Of a DNA stretch of 64,000 nucleotides, positions 1 to 11,458 are shown piece after piece. This DNA comes from Cornus controversa (Eukaryota > Streptophyta > Magnoliopsida > Cornales > Cornaceae). The stretch's first letter is position 1. Each line of letters starts with the position of its first letter. Under the pieces are notes generated by a model. The model searched no databases. It was not told where the DNA came from and saw only the letters and a program-made list of their open reading frames with translations. The position numbers were made by a program, and so were the translations under genes. Location of the stretch: the NCBI GenBank assembly GCA_026545225.1, contig CM048845.1, positions 76,177,033-76,241,032 on the forward strand. Reading direction: 5' to 3'.

Positions 1-335
1 TTAATTGTCAACAAGAAAAAAAGAAGCTAAATAAATATAATAATAAAAAAAAGAATAGCAATAAATACACCCAGATGAGAATAAATAAATACAGATTCGG
101 CATTAACTGAGAGATTAGTTGTCAACCCAAAAAAAAAAGCTAAATAAAAAAGAAAAAAGAAAAAAAAAATACAGATTCTTCTATTTCTCCAGATGAGATA
201 TGTAAATACAGATTCTGCATTAACGGAGAGATTAGTTATCAACCAAAAAAAGAAAAAACTAAATAAACATAAAAAAAGAAAAATAAATAAATACAGATTC
301 TGCTATGTCCCCAGATGAGAATAAATCCATGGACA
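1..335. repeat. tandem repeat, about 117-bp unit, roughly three copies
   Basis: Three successive units each run from a TTGTCAAC/TTATCAACC start, through an A-rich tract with GCTAAATAAA, to a CAGATGAGA and an ACAGATTC(T/G)GCATTAAC block. Unit starts lie near 1, 118 and 236, and the third unit ends near 335. The array sits inside what should be intron 1 of the minus-strand PLR gene and may continue beyond the left edge. Confidence 0.7.
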
Positions 336-1211
336 ATTGTGGACGGAATTATTTCTCTCTTTAATTTTTGTGTTTCATTTGTTTTTTGTTTTTGTTTTAA
401 AGGGGTGATAAGGGAATAGAATAGTGATTATTTTCTTTTTCTTTCTTTTTTTTTTGGTTTTCACAGAGAGAGAATTTAATTATTATACTGATTTCTTGTA
501 GGATTCTTATGAAATACGTCAATATTTTGGAAGGGACTCGACATTATTGAAAAACTTTTTTCATAAAGTAAGAGTTTACAAAGATCTTGGAGCAAATCAG
601 GCATTTCTGAAACTTGCTGCTAGTTAATTTTATAGATAGAGAACAAAAATTAAAGTTTTTTATTTTATTTTTGTGTTAAAATATTAAACACCACCGAGGA
701 CATGCAATCCTTTCGAACTCTCGACTTTCTTTGGGGATGTGACGTGATGTGAAAGCCTATCTCCTTCTGGTTCAAAATATTAAACTTTGATTTTATATAT
801 ATATATATCAATTTGAATACTAGTTATAGATTGATTTAGAGATGCAATTTGGATGAGCCAGATTGATACAACTGATAAAATCAACGGGTGTGCCTTGACC
901 AGCATGAGAAAACCCCACTGCAGTACGTTGATATAAAAAAATAGTCATCATGAAAACAGGCAGTGTGTTGAAAGGCATATATGTAAGGCCCCCACATTAG
1001 TTCCATTGATGAATATAGTTTAAATATTTCTACTATGGAGTTTATTAGAATTAACAGCTTGTTTGTCAAAATTTGAAGAGAAAAATAGAGTTTTACATGA
1101 TTTGAAAGTGTTTGACCAATTATATTCTAATGCATATATATAAATACCACTTTTTCATTTCTTGGACAAAAAAAATTGAAATTTGTTTTCATGGACAAGC
1201 TTCATATTTAC

Positions 1212-1541
1212 CTTAATGTTTCCAGCCTCCTTGATTGCATCAACAAGCTTAAGCTGAAGTAGGATATGGTGGCTGCGAATATGGACACCTGAAACTGCAC
1301 ATATAACAACATCAACCAGTTTCACGGCATCAACTAGGCTGCCATGGTCACTGAAGGAGCCGGGCACGAGCCGCGCTCCTCGTGCCTTGAATGACAGTAG
1401 CATTTGAACCTTCTCAATGTCAACACCAATCTCTGGTCGATGAAGAACATATGTTTCATGTCCTTGACCTAAACTTGCATTCACCAACCTCTTCCCCAAA
1501 TACCCAGTTCCCCCTACAATCAGTACTTTGCTCTTTTCCAT
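1212..1541 (-). CDS. PLR: pinoresinol/lariciresinol reductase, exon 1 only (gene runs off the left edge)
   Basis: This exon encodes the first 110 residues of a PLR-family NADPH-dependent reductase of the PIP (pinoresinol-lariciresinol / isoflavone / phenylcoumaran benzylic ether) reductase group, cytosolic in the family. It starts MEKSKVLIVGGTGYLGKR, with the Rossmann dinucleotide motif GGTGYLG at residues 10-16, then HRPEIGVDIEK and SGVHIRSHHILLQLKLVDAI. The reading ends at GNIK, directly followed by a GTAAAT donor at 1211-1210. This is the same exon 1 boundary as in the complete PLR gene at 24,988. Exon 2 (RFLPSEFG...) is not found in 1-1211, so it lies outside the window or is lost. The ATG is preceded by a GA repeat and a TATA box about 65 bases up. 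Whether the whole gene is intact cannot be judged here. PLR is preferred over phenylcoumaran reductase from the RPEIG-D and SGVH-RSH segments. Confidence 0.85.
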
Positions 1542-1603
1542 CTCTCTCTCTCTCTCTAGATCTTTGTGTTGAATGGAAGAAATATGTATATCCCACCCCT
1601 TAA

Positions 1604-1615
1604 TTTATATATATA
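1604..1615 (-). promoter_or_regulatory. probable TATA box of the minus-strand PLR gene
   Basis: On the minus strand the sequence reads TATATATAAATT about 65 bases upstream of the PLR start codon. A (GA)n stretch at 1542-1557 lies between it and the ATG, the likely 5' UTR. The spacing resembles that of the plus-strand PLR gene. Confidence 0.5.
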
Positions 1616-2327
1616 GAGATTGTGTGTATGTGTTTGCCTTTGAGTTTACACTTAATGCTCTTGTTTTCTTAATTTTACACTTTGGTCTACTACTTTTTAC
1701 TCATGTGAAAGTTTAGCTTATGAGGCAACCTTTGTCAGTCAATTCATGAACTGTTGGTACATTGGTTGCTTATCTTCAAAACTAAGGCAGTCTTTACAAA
1801 TTAAATTTACGATGGTTGGAAATTTTCCAAACTTATTACTGTCCTATGGTTCATGAAGCTCACGATTTAGTTTGGTTCAATTTCAGGTTCCAGTCTTGAA
1901 ATATATATATATATATATATAACATTAAAATATGTATAATATAACATATATACACTGAACAATTTGATTCGGTTTAATTCGATTTGGAAGAATTTCAAAT
2001 CATTATTGAATCATTATTTAAAGGTTTTATAATTTTGAAACCAAAACTAAATCAAACTGCTGGTTGGATTCGATTTTTCAATGCTACTAATTTAAATATT
2101 AAACTTTTTGGTACCAAAACAAGAAGATAATAGCTGCGGTCAACACATCAAAGAACAAGCAAATGATGGAAAGAAGTCACTCGCAGGGGAAAGGCAAACA
2201 CAGGAAAAAAAAAACAACAACATTCTAACGCAACTCAGAAGCAAGGAAATTCAACCCCCCTCTCACCGTCCCACCTAACCCCTAATCCCTTGATGCCGAC
2301 CCAAATTCAATCCTTTCACCGGTCCAA
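1616..2327. other. upstream region of minus-strand PLR, no gene seen
   Basis: AT-rich non-coding DNA. It contains a TA microsatellite near 1902-1921. Loosely inverted segments of the GGTTCAATTT / AAATCAAACTG kind between about 1860 and 2080 suggest an old MITE, but no clean ends or target duplication were found. Confidence 0.4.
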
Positions 2328-2332
2328 TCAAA

Positions 2333-2802
2333 TGTAACACCCCGCTCCAACATATGGTATGATATTGTCTGTTTTGAGCTTGGGCTCGCATGATTTTGCT
2401 CTTGGATTTTATCCCAAAAAGTCTCATACCATATGAAGAGAACACACTACATATAAGAACAACCCCTTCTTCACACCCAGACGATATGGGATTGAGCACC
2501 CTGTACCCTGTCAGTGTGGTAGCTTAGCCAGTGTATCTTTTTGCACAACCCACATCACACCCGTCCACAAGGCTTACTACAACCCACCCCCTACGAGGCT
2601 TGACGTCTTCGTCGGTACACTTCCGACTAGGTTCAGGCTCTGATACCACATCGCCTGGGTGTGGAGAAGGGGACGTGCTTATATGTAGTGTGTTCTCTCC
2701 AAATGGTATGAGGGCTTTTGGGGTAAAACCCAAGAGCAAAACCGTGCGGGCTCAGGCCCAAAGCAGACAATATCATACCATATGTTAGAGCGGGGTGTTA
2801 CA
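2333..2802. mobile_element. TRIM-type LTR fossil with inverted LTR ends
   Basis: A fossil miniature LTR element (TRIM family). The left end starts TGTAACACCCCGCTCC and the right end is its inverse, GGAGCGGGGTGTTACA with small differences. Both ends are therefore copies of the same LTR end in opposite orientation (arms about 2333-2500 and 2652-2802). Between them is a minus-strand internal part that includes a primer-binding-like CTCTGATACCA at about 2638-2648. TCAAA flanks both sides (2328-2332 and 2803-2807), a 5-bp target duplication typical of LTR elements. It is non-coding and not whole in the usual LTR-internal-LTR order. Confidence 0.7.
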
Positions 2803-3636
2803 TCAAATGATCCATAATAGATCTTTTTATTCAATTTTTATGATTGATTAATTATCCAAATTGATTAACAATTAAATTCAAATCAATTACTAAATAAACA
2901 ATAAAGTAGAGCAAGTAAAGAAAAGAATACACTAAAATTTTAAAGTGGAACAACCCTAGTGAGAAAAAAATCACAGAGACTAGCCTTCTCGAACAAATCA
3001 ATCCACTATTTCAAAACAAAGTTACACAAACCCTGTCTTAGTCTCACACCTACTACACTCTACGAAAATCTAGGTTGTGAGCATAGGAATCTGACTACAT
3101 CAGTTGATGCAAACTCCAGTTTGGCTCCTTATATTTTGAAGACAGATTACTGGAAGAGTACGATTAATGCTCTTTGAACAATCTATTCCCTTCGTAGTAA
3201 TTGATTCCCTTTACTTACACTCGCGGATATAAAGATGTAAGAATGAATAAATTGTTACTTTAATCGAACTGGACAATATAAAGTAGATTCTGAAACCCGT
3301 CGATCAGATGAAGAGCATCACCCTATCATACTCACGTGTCTATGTGTACTCTCAAAATATAATCATAAAAATCAAGGATAATTTTTCTTCACAAAAACTT
3401 TCTAAGCTCTAAAAATAAAATCAATGTAGTTTTTATATGCAACATCACAGAGAAAGCAGTCCTAGATTCGACTTTAACAGAGTGCTAAAATAAGTATGAT
3501 CTGTGTGATTTGTGGGCGATTGCACATATTCGAGGTTCACATTGCAGCCTCACATATCAAAGGTCACCAGGTTGGAAGGATTCCCCATTTCTACAAATAA
3601 AAAATAAAAAAATCAACCAATACTAACATGGAAAAT
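2803..3636. other. gene-free stretch, possible LTR-derived debris
   Basis: No convincing coding sequence. The part around 2930-3060 (GTGGAACAACCCTAGTGAGA and a following run of short C-rich blocks) resembles the untranslated end of plant LTR elements, but no boundaries were found. Confidence 0.3.
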
Positions 3637-3885
3637 GTTGGGGTTGGGGAATATAGTAATGTCGCTCTATTCACAGGTGGGCATTGGATGTCGAATGCCA
3701 TAAAAGGCCTTACCTAACCTCATTGGACACCAATAGATTTTCGGATGAGATGACACAACTTGATTTTGAACAACAATTGGGATAAGAGCCAAAGGTCATC
3801 TATTCGAATCTCAGAAACCCCATCACGTGGGGAGGGATTGTTGGGAAATACAATAATGTCGCTCCATCCCCTTTTTCAATCAAGT
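3637..3885 (+). mobile_element. small TRIM-like LTR fossil, truncated
   Basis: Two direct copies of a block containing GTTGGG-AATA--ATAATGTCGCTC lie at about 3643-3672 and 3841-3870. Between them are a sequence close to the initiator-Met tRNA primer site (TTGGGATAAGAGCCAAAGG, about 3776-3794) and a purine tract (GTGGGGAGGGATTG) just before the second copy. The order LTR, primer site, purine tract, LTR fits a TRIM. The right LTR is incomplete and no target duplication was identified. Confidence 0.5.
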
Positions 3886-4315
3886 CCTAATTTTTTTCCT
3901 TCAAAGTTCTCTTATTTTTATTTTCTTTTTCTTTGTTTTTATCAAAATTTCTTCTTACACTCACGTATGATATGTGTATGTGCAATAATATATATTTTTT
4001 CTCTTCTTCTTCTTCGTCGAATTTATTAATGCAATTTAATAAACTAATGTCCATATTTTATGTTTTTGCATTTTCCTTAACTATATATATATATATATGT
4101 GTGTGAATTATGACATACTATTTGAATCTTGATTACTGTACTATTATTGCACTTCTATTTTTTGATTTGTTGTCTTATTGCACTATTAGTTATTATAATA
4201 ATCGGAAAATAAATTTATTTTGTCATGTTAAATGTGCCCCAAGCTCAATAAATTCATGACTCCGTCAATGATGCTTGTTCTAGTAAAGTCTAAATCATCT
4301 CCAACCTTGAATTAG

Positions 4316-4360
<45 letters not shown>

Positions 4361-4635
4361 AATTAATCACATTTGTTAATATAGGTAGTAGTTATATATC
4401 TTTAAATATAGTATTATATAGAAAGCAGTTTTTGAGGGATTTATAGTTCAGTAATAAACCAGTATATTAATTACCACCAAAGCCTGTAGTATAATGAAAT
4501 ACTTGTCGGGATTAAAAAAGAAAAGGACTATAGTCTTGTCTGTTCTTAGTAATCTTATATACCCATTTCAGTTATTTCAGGATGAATCAGATAAAAGGTT
4601 AATAATATTACGAGAAATTAAGAAACTGTTATATA
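3886..4635. other. gene-free AT-rich stretch
   Basis: Low-complexity T-rich and TA-repeat DNA, including a (TA)n run at about 4318-4351. No gene or clear element was seen. Confidence 0.5.
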
Positions 4636-4689
4636 CCTATACTACTATTAAAAGTACGAAGGGGTTTTTTTAGCTTCAATAACTATTTT

Positions 4690-5930
4690 TTTATTTTTAA
4701 ATTAAAAAATAGAATTACCCAAACAAAACTCTTTCCTTTTTTATTTAAATTATTTCTCAAGCAAAACCCTTTCCTTTTTTATTAACCCTTTCTTTTTCTT
4801 TCTAATTTCTAAATTTACTTTTTTATTTAAATTATTTCCCAAACAAAACCCTTTCCTTTTTATATATAAATAAACAATTAACTTGGTAGTGTATTATTGC
4901 AGTACAAGAGAATCAATAATTTGAAGCGAGTGATTTCTTCACAAAGTTTCAAAACGTTTTGCATGTAATTTTCTTAAACTACCATACATGCATGTTCATC
5001 TTAGTTTAGAGTTTTTTAGTTTCAGTACACAATTTTTTTTATGTTTTTTATACTACTATTAAAAGTACAAAGTGGGTTTTTAGTTTCAGTACACTTTTTA
5101 TTATTATTTTTAAATTAAAAAATAAAATTACCTAAGCAAAACTCTTTCCTTTTTTATTTAAATTATTTCTCAAGCAAAACCATTTCCTTTATATATATAA
5201 ATAAACAATTAACTGATCGTGTATTATTGCAGTACAAGATATTCAATAATTTGAAATGGGTGATTTCAGATAGTTTAATCTTCATAAAGTTTCAAAACGT
5301 TTTGTAGGTAATTTTCTTACACTACCATACATGCATGTTCATCTTAATCCAGGATGTTTTAGTTTCAGTACACTGTTTTTTTATTTTTAAATTAAAAAAT
5401 AGAATTATCCAAGCAAAACTCTTTCCTTTTTTCTTTAAATTATTTCTCAATCAAAACCTTTTCCTTATTTTATTAACCCTTTCTTTTTATTTCTAATTTC
5501 TAAATTTACTTTTTTATTTAAATTATTTCCCAAACAAAACCCTTTCCTTTATATATATAAATAAACAATTAACTTGGTCGTGTATTATTGCAACACAAGA
5601 GATTCAATAATTTGAAGTGAGTGATTTATTCACAAAGTTTCAAAATGTTTTGCAGGTAATTTTGTTAAACTACCATAATGTTCATCTTAGTTCAGGATTT
5701 TTTAGTTTTAGTACAGTATTTTTTTATTTTTAAATTAAGAAATAGAATTACTCAAGCAAAACTCTTTCCTTTTTTATTTAAATTATTTCTCAAGCAAAAC
5801 CCTTTCCTTTTTTATTAACCATTTATTTTTATTTCTAATTTCTAAATTTACTTTTTTATTTAAATTATTTCACAACCAAAACCTTTACTTTATATATATA
5901 TAAATAAACAATTAACTTGGTCATGCATTT
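4690..5930 (+). repeat. four-copy tandem repeat in the Helitron A 5' region
   Basis: Units start near 4690, 5104, 5379 and 5722, each with TTTTTAAATTAAAAAATAG and then AAGCAAAACTCTTTCC. Several also carry TATATATAAATAAACAATTA and GTGTATTATTGCA blocks. Unit length varies because individual copies have lost segments. Confidence 0.75.
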
Positions 5931-6109
5931 TTATAACTTTTCTAATTCGGAATATTAATTCTAACCGAAAATGATTGGATTTTATATGCATAATGCTCTT
6001 AGAGATATATAATTGATAATGATTGTGTAATAAATAATATTATATTTTAGGAGTTTGTGTTAGGGAAGTGAAGAAATAGAATTAGAAAAAAAATAATTAT
6101 TTAAATAAA

Positions 6110-7330
6110 ATTATATATTAGGAGTATCTGTTAGGAATGAAGTTAGTGAGAGAATAAATAGAATCAGAAGAAATATCAATATATAATAATTATAATATAT
6201 ATTTTTTATTTGTTTGAATTTTAAAAATAAAAAAGATGGTATGTTGGGGATGAAGTGTGAGATAAAGAATAAATAGAATTAGAAAAGTTATAAAAATAAA
6301 AATAAGAATTATAATTTTTTATTTTTTTTATCTTTTTTCCTGAAATAGGAAGAACTTGTGTTAGGGATGAAGTGTGAACCAAATTGAAATTCTAATATAA
6401 TTAAGCCACTCTAAATGGATTTGAAATTCTTTAGACATTTAAGGAAAAAAAGAATTTTAATTAGATTAAATGATTTGAAACTCCGTAAATTATTTTTTCT
6501 AATTAAATTATTTAAATTTTAAAAATAGGAAGATTTTGTTTTAGGAATGAAGTGTAAGAAAAAGAATAAATAGAATTAGACAAACATATACATATTAATA
6601 TATAAAGATGGGTAAAATCCTTTTAGAAATTAAAATATTTATTATATTAATAGTTTTAAAATTTGTCTTACATAGATATATAATATATACTTGAGACCAT
6701 TAAATAATACAAGTAAACAGTTTTATTTAGAAGAAAAAAATACTTATTTAAATAATATTATATTTTAGGAGTATGTGTTAGGAATGAAGTTAGTGAGAGA
6801 ATAAATAGAATTAGAAAAAATATCAAAATATAAAAATTATAATATATATTTATTTATTTTTTAAATTTTAAAAATAAAAAGATGGTGTGTTGGGGATGAA
6901 GTGTGAGAGAAAGAATAAATAGAATTAGAAAAGTTATAAAAATAAGAATTATACTTTTATTTTTATTTTTTCTGAAATAGGAAGAAGTTGTGTTAGGGAT
7001 GAAGTGTGAACTAAATTAGAATTCTAACCTAATTAAGTCATTCTAAATGGATTTGAAATTCTTTAGACATTTATGGAAAAAAAATTCTAATTAAATTAAA
7101 TGATTTGAAACTCCATAAATTATTTTTTCTAATCAAATTATTTAAATTTTAAAAATAGGAAGATTTTGTGTTAGGAGTGAAGTGTAAGAGAAAGAATAAA
7201 TAGAATTAGACAAACATATACATATTAATATATAAAGATGGGTAAAATCCTTTTAGAAATTAAAATATTTATTATATTAATAGTTTTTAAGAGTTCGTCT
7301 TACATAGATAATATATACTTGAGACTATTA
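6110..7330 (+). repeat. tandem duplication of about 640 bp in Helitron A
   Basis: The segment with GGAATGAAGTTAGTGAGAGA (near 6131) through AAATCCTTTTAGAAATTAAA (near 6615) recurs from about 6780 to 7265, with the same order of blocks and roughly 640 bases offset. The copies differ by scattered substitutions, so the duplication is not recent. Confidence 0.75.
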
Positions 7331-7769
7331 AATAATACAAGCAAACAATTTTTTTTTAGAATTAAGAATATATCTTTTAAGTTTAGTTAACAATTGGGTA
7401 AAATTTAATTTTAAAAAATATATATAAATTAACATTTGAATCTCAAATTTCAATTTTTTAATAAAAATAATTTACTTAAATATATATTTTAATTTAGTAC
7501 ATAAATAATAACTAAATTATAAAATTAGTGAGTTCATTAAATATTATTTAGTTCAATTTTTTCAATTCCCTTCTCTAGAAGTTTTTCTATTAGTAGTGTT
7601 TTTTTTATTAATTAACATTATATTTTAGGAGTTTATGTTAGGAATGAAGTTAAAGAGAGAAGAAATAAAATTAGAAAAAAGAATACTTATTTAAGAGTTA
7701 AGGAAATATTATGTTTCTACTTATTTATTAGAATAAATAATATTATAAAAATGTAAACATGCATTATAA

Positions 7770-8150
7770 AAAATAAAAAATGGGCGTTTTTTCATTAGTA
7801 CATCTTCATTGTGGTTGAATAAGGGTAAAATTTGCCAAATTATACATTCGTGTGTAATTAGAGCAAACCAAACCACAAAGAGTGTGAGTGTAAATTTTGC
7901 CAAATTATATATTCAAATGTGTAATTTACCCTGTACAAAATATTGTGATGGGAATATCCACATAGTCATTTAAAAAATAAAAAACGGGCATTTTTTCATT
8001 GCTACATCTCCATTGTGGTTAAGGGTAAATTTTACCAAATTATACATTCATGTGTAATTAGAATAAACTAAATCACAAAGAGTGAGTGTAAATTTTGCCA
8101 AATTATACATTCGAGTGTGTAATTTACTCTGTACACAAATAGAACTTACA
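7770..8150 (+). repeat. tandem duplication of about 205 bp in Helitron A
   Basis: AAAAAATGGGCGTTTTTTCATT near 7777 and AAAAAACGGGCATTTTTTCATT near 7979 open two copies. Each continues through CCAAATTATACATTC and GAGTGTAAATTTTGCC blocks. Confidence 0.75.
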
Positions 8151-8559
8151 GTCATTTTTATAACATAATCAAGCACAAACTTGTGTATATATATGAAATT
8201 TTCTAAATATTGTAGTATAAGAGCATCTTTTTGACCTACTCTGTAATCTTACTTCTACATACTCTGTAGTCTTACTTCTGTATATCTTATTTGTGTTCAA
8301 AATTCTTGAGGTTGATCGCTTTTACATTTCATTGTTCCTTAGAAATTTTACCTTAATTTATTTATATAGTTATTAATTATTATTACATACATGAATTGAA
8401 TGTTCTGAATACTTTGTTTATTGTTATGAAGTTATAGTTAAATATTTTTAATACTTTATTTAATATGGTAATGTTCCTTTCATATCTAATTATTATTATA
8501 TACATATATGAGTTAATTAGACACACTTCAATAACTACTACTCATAGATAGGATCGAAG

Positions 8560-8805
8560 GTGTTCATACAATAAAAAATATTATAAAAATTTAACTCGTG
8601 AGGAAAAACTATCAAAGATATAATGGATGCAAGAAAAAGAAGAAAAAGACCTCCAACTTTTTGTTGCTCGAATGCTGATGTGATCTTAACATCAATGATT
8701 GTCTCAGATGAGTTATATAAGTTATTTACATGCGAGTCTGTTTTTGCAAAAGAATTTCGTCGATACATACATGGATATAATAGTATTATTTTATTACAGT
8801 TCAAG
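8560..8805 (+). pseudogene. Helitron Rep N-terminal fragment (Helitron A)
   Basis: The frame at 8623 reads PPTFCCSNADVILTSMIVSD, then ELYKLF and FAKEFRRYIHGYNS. This matches the N-terminal part of plant Helitron Rep/helicase proteins (FCC-NG--L, then EFR--IR-YN). A related stretch with the same spacing is at 18,120-18,290 in Helitron C. Only about 60 residues remain; the HUH nuclease and helicase domains are absent and the sequence passes into the RPA-like segment. It is a remnant, not a working gene. Confidence 0.7.
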
Positions 8806-10165
8806 AACAATTACTTTGACATTATGGGATGATCTTGCTGAGAATGAAGAAAATTTGATAATGAAGTTAATAAACGAAAAACCTATTATCACAGTTACAT
8901 ATTTGTCAATCAACACATTCAAATGTAACTTATCACACAACATTGAGATTATTCACTTTATATTTTTTATTATATCTAATTGAACATAAAATAAAAAATA
9001 ATATTATATTCAGGTTTGGGTCTTTAAACCCAACTGAGACCTCATTACAAATTAATATGAAAATTGAAATAGTCAAAACATTATGATATTGGTTGATTAT
9101 TTATTTTTTCTTACTTACATTAGGTTTTAATTATTTATTTTACTTAAAGAATATCATGACTGGTAGGACATGGTTGGTGGAAGCTAATCCACTATCAATA
9201 GTTAAAAAATCAAACAGAAGTGTATTTGTACATACCAACAATATATTGTTCCAATAATTTATTATGCTTTGATAAGTTTGAAGAAAACGTAAATGACAAA
9301 GATATAAATGCTCTCATTTTAAGTTCAAAATACTACCAATTATTCGAAGAGGGTGAAAAACTTTCACTTGAAAACATAATTGAAAAATCTGCAATGACAT
9401 TCAAGTTATTAAATTATTATTATTTTTTATATATTCATATAATTTTTTCTTTATTATATCACATGATTATAATTAATTTCAGTTAATAAATATATATTTT
9501 GTCACTTAACTTGCAGAAAACACATTAATTTTTTGAAGCAAAAATTATAGAGATTAAAAATGCATTCGAACCATGGTACAATGAATGTAAGCAATGTAAG
9601 AAGAAAGTTGAAGTACGAAAGTATGGACTCAATTGTACTAATTGCAAAACAAAAGATGCTAAATGCTTTCAAATGTATTATATATTATATCTTCAAACAT
9701 TTTATTTTAAAAAAAGAATTACAATATGACAAATATGTCATTCTTTATTATTATGTATCAATGAAGTATACTCATTAATGCAAATTTATGATGCAATTTT
9801 GAGTCAAAGATATAACAAATAATGCATATCTAACAATATTTGATGATTCTCAATTATTAATAAATTGTTCACTAGATGAGCTAATACAAATAATACTTTT
9901 TTCCTCACTCATAAAATTTATGGATAGAACAATTCATTTGAAATGTATCAATATTACTAAAATAAATTTGTTCTTTTTGTAAAACGAGGAGATGAATGAA
10001 TTTTATAACAAAGTGACAAGTTGCAAAGAAAAATCATTTTTTTTATGATCACGATAGACAACAGTAAAAATGACGTAGTCAAAAGTAGTTTTGTGGTGAC
10101 AGCTATCAAAGAAGTTTCACTTGAGAATGATTTATTTGGAGAACTCAGAAATATAAAAAAGTAAG
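8795..10165 (+). pseudogene. Helitron RPA-like gene remnant (copy A)
   Basis: Plant Helitrons often carry a gene for a protein like replication protein A large subunit, a single-strand DNA binder. Here an OB-fold piece (ITLTLWDDLAENEENLIMKL, about 8808) is followed by a segment near 9265-9400 (FDKFEENVNDKDINALILSS). A zinc-ribbon stretch, WYNECKQCKKKVEV then LNCTNCK, follows from 9574 (two CxxC pairs). After that come ITNNAYLTIFDDSQLLINCS (about 9807) and a final piece with EMNEFYNKVTSCKEKSF (about 9991). Pieces are separated by intron-like AT-rich gaps and the reading is broken several times. The order of domains matches the C-terminal half of RPA1-like proteins. Confidence 0.7.
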
Positions 10166-10584
10166 TTTTGAGAATTTTCAAAAGAATAGTAATTAATTGT
10201 TTAACAATGGTTAGAATTATATACATTTTGATTTCTTATAGTTTATATTAGATTCCTTCCGTGTGAATAATAGTTAACTTATAGTTTTACTTTGACAAGT
10301 GAGTTTATATTACCAAAGTTACATAATGAAAATAATTTTGAGTCTTTTAATTAATGTGTTTGGATGTGTTATAATAGTTTCCAATGCTTTGAATGTTATA
10401 ATAAACTTTTAATTTATTTTTTTATCCAGGTGCATTGTACGTGGTTTAGACTAGTATATATATATATACAAATTCATTCTCACTTCTCTCTCTCATGTGC
10501 AGCATGCATGACGAATAAATTATATAATTTATATTCCACTTGTTACGTTAATATATATTGTTTACACCATAAATTAACATTTAC

Positions 10585-10875
10585 GTGTCAGCTAAAAATT
10601 ATTATACTAGTAAAGATCTAACATGTGGCATGAATTTATATGTTGACGTGGCACAAATATTGAACCAGTTTGAAAATAAAACGGAAATATGGATGGAGGA
10701 CATGTTGCCCAATCTGGAAGAAATAGCTAGGTATTCTGCTGAAAGATGTGGCACATTCTTGAAAACAAACAAAACTCTCAAACAAGTATATATGGTTCAA
10801 ATAGGTTTGATACATACCAGGCCAAGACACGTGTCTCCAACTCAAGAAGAAGAAGAGATGTCAATCAAGAGTTGA
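10585..10875 (+). other. unrecognised open frame just right of Helitron A
   Basis: A 96-codon open frame whose middle reads LNQFENKTEIWMEDMLPNLE followed by EIARYSAERCGTFLKTNK. It has more balanced composition than its surroundings, but no family was recognised. No start context, splice partner or promoter is evident, and the start used is not ATG. It could be an exon fragment left by a mobile element or chance. Confidence 0.2.
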
Positions 10876-10896
10876 GGAAGCAAAACACAAAGGCAG

Positions 10897-10901
<5 letters not shown>

Positions 10902-10927
<26 letters not shown>
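10902..10927. repeat. (TA)n microsatellite
   Basis: Thirteen TA units in a row between AGTTAA and TTAATTCTC. Confidence 0.8.
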
Positions 10928-10930
<3 letters not shown>

Positions 10931-11139
10931 TTCTCTCATTCAACAGCAGAAAAAGCGAAACACTTTATGTTATCTTTTACAGCATTAGTTAGATTTTATG
11001 CTATCTTTTACGGCATTCTTTAGCTTAGTTTGACTTAAGTCTATTTCCAGCATTAGTTCCTCTCCAATTCAAACTTTTATACCTACTTTTAATGAAGTAT
11101 CTTGTATGTTTCTTACAACATCTCGCTAATTTCTTTCGA

Positions 11140-11298
11140 GGGTAATGCTACTTAGGTAAAATTTTTAGGCAGAATTCGTAGTCAGAAACATTTATATTCA
11201 TTAGATGTATGTGGTAGACCCCACCACATACACTCACCACATGTATCCAATGGATATAAATGTTTCTGCCTAAGAATTCTGTCTGAGTAGCATTATCC
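11140..11298. mobile_element. foldback MITE of about 160 bp
   Basis: The left end GGGTAATGCTACTTAGGTA is mirrored at the right end by GTCTGAGTAGCATTATCC. Inner segments AGGCAGAATTC/GAATTCTG and ATTTATATTCATTAGATG/CCAATGGATATAAATG also pair, so nearly the whole element is a hairpin. It is non-coding; the superfamily is not certain because no clear target duplication was found. Confidence 0.65.
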
Positions 11299-11458
11299 TT
11301 TCTTCAATATTCTGTTCTTTAACTTAAAAGTCCTTTTTGTTAAAGTCCAACTAAACTTTGAGAGATTGTCCATCTTCTTGAAGATTCATTGTTCGACTTA
11401 TTCCATTGAATATTTATCGGATTACTCTAGCGTGCCCTCATTCTTGATCATTGAGGCT

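Larger units (their letters stand above)
4636..10454 (+). mobile_element. Helitron A, internally deleted
   Basis: The left end near 4636 reads CCTATACTACTATTAAAAG, close to the TCTATACTACTATTA 5' end of plant Helitrons. The right end reads TGCATTGTACGTGGTTTAGACTAG, ending in CTAG at 10,451-10,454 followed by T, as expected for insertion between A and T. The 5' third (4690-5930) holds four copies of a unit with AATTA-CCAAGCAAAACTCTTTCC. The middle holds two further tandem duplications (listed separately). The coding part has a fragment of the Rep N-terminal domain joined to an RPA-like gene, with the catalytic Rep and helicase region missing. It shares repeats and the RPA part with the minus-strand copy at 42.0-45.5 kb. 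Confidence 0.8.

Noticed and set aside
1391-1603. Plus-strand open frame opposite PLR exon 1
   Set aside because: Shadow of the minus-strand PLR coding exon, which has clear homology.
3790-3815. TTCGAATC-type pol III box B, suggesting a SINE or tRNA gene
   Set aside because: No box A at the right distance and no tRNA fold; the direct repeats, primer-like site and purine tract fit a TRIM better.
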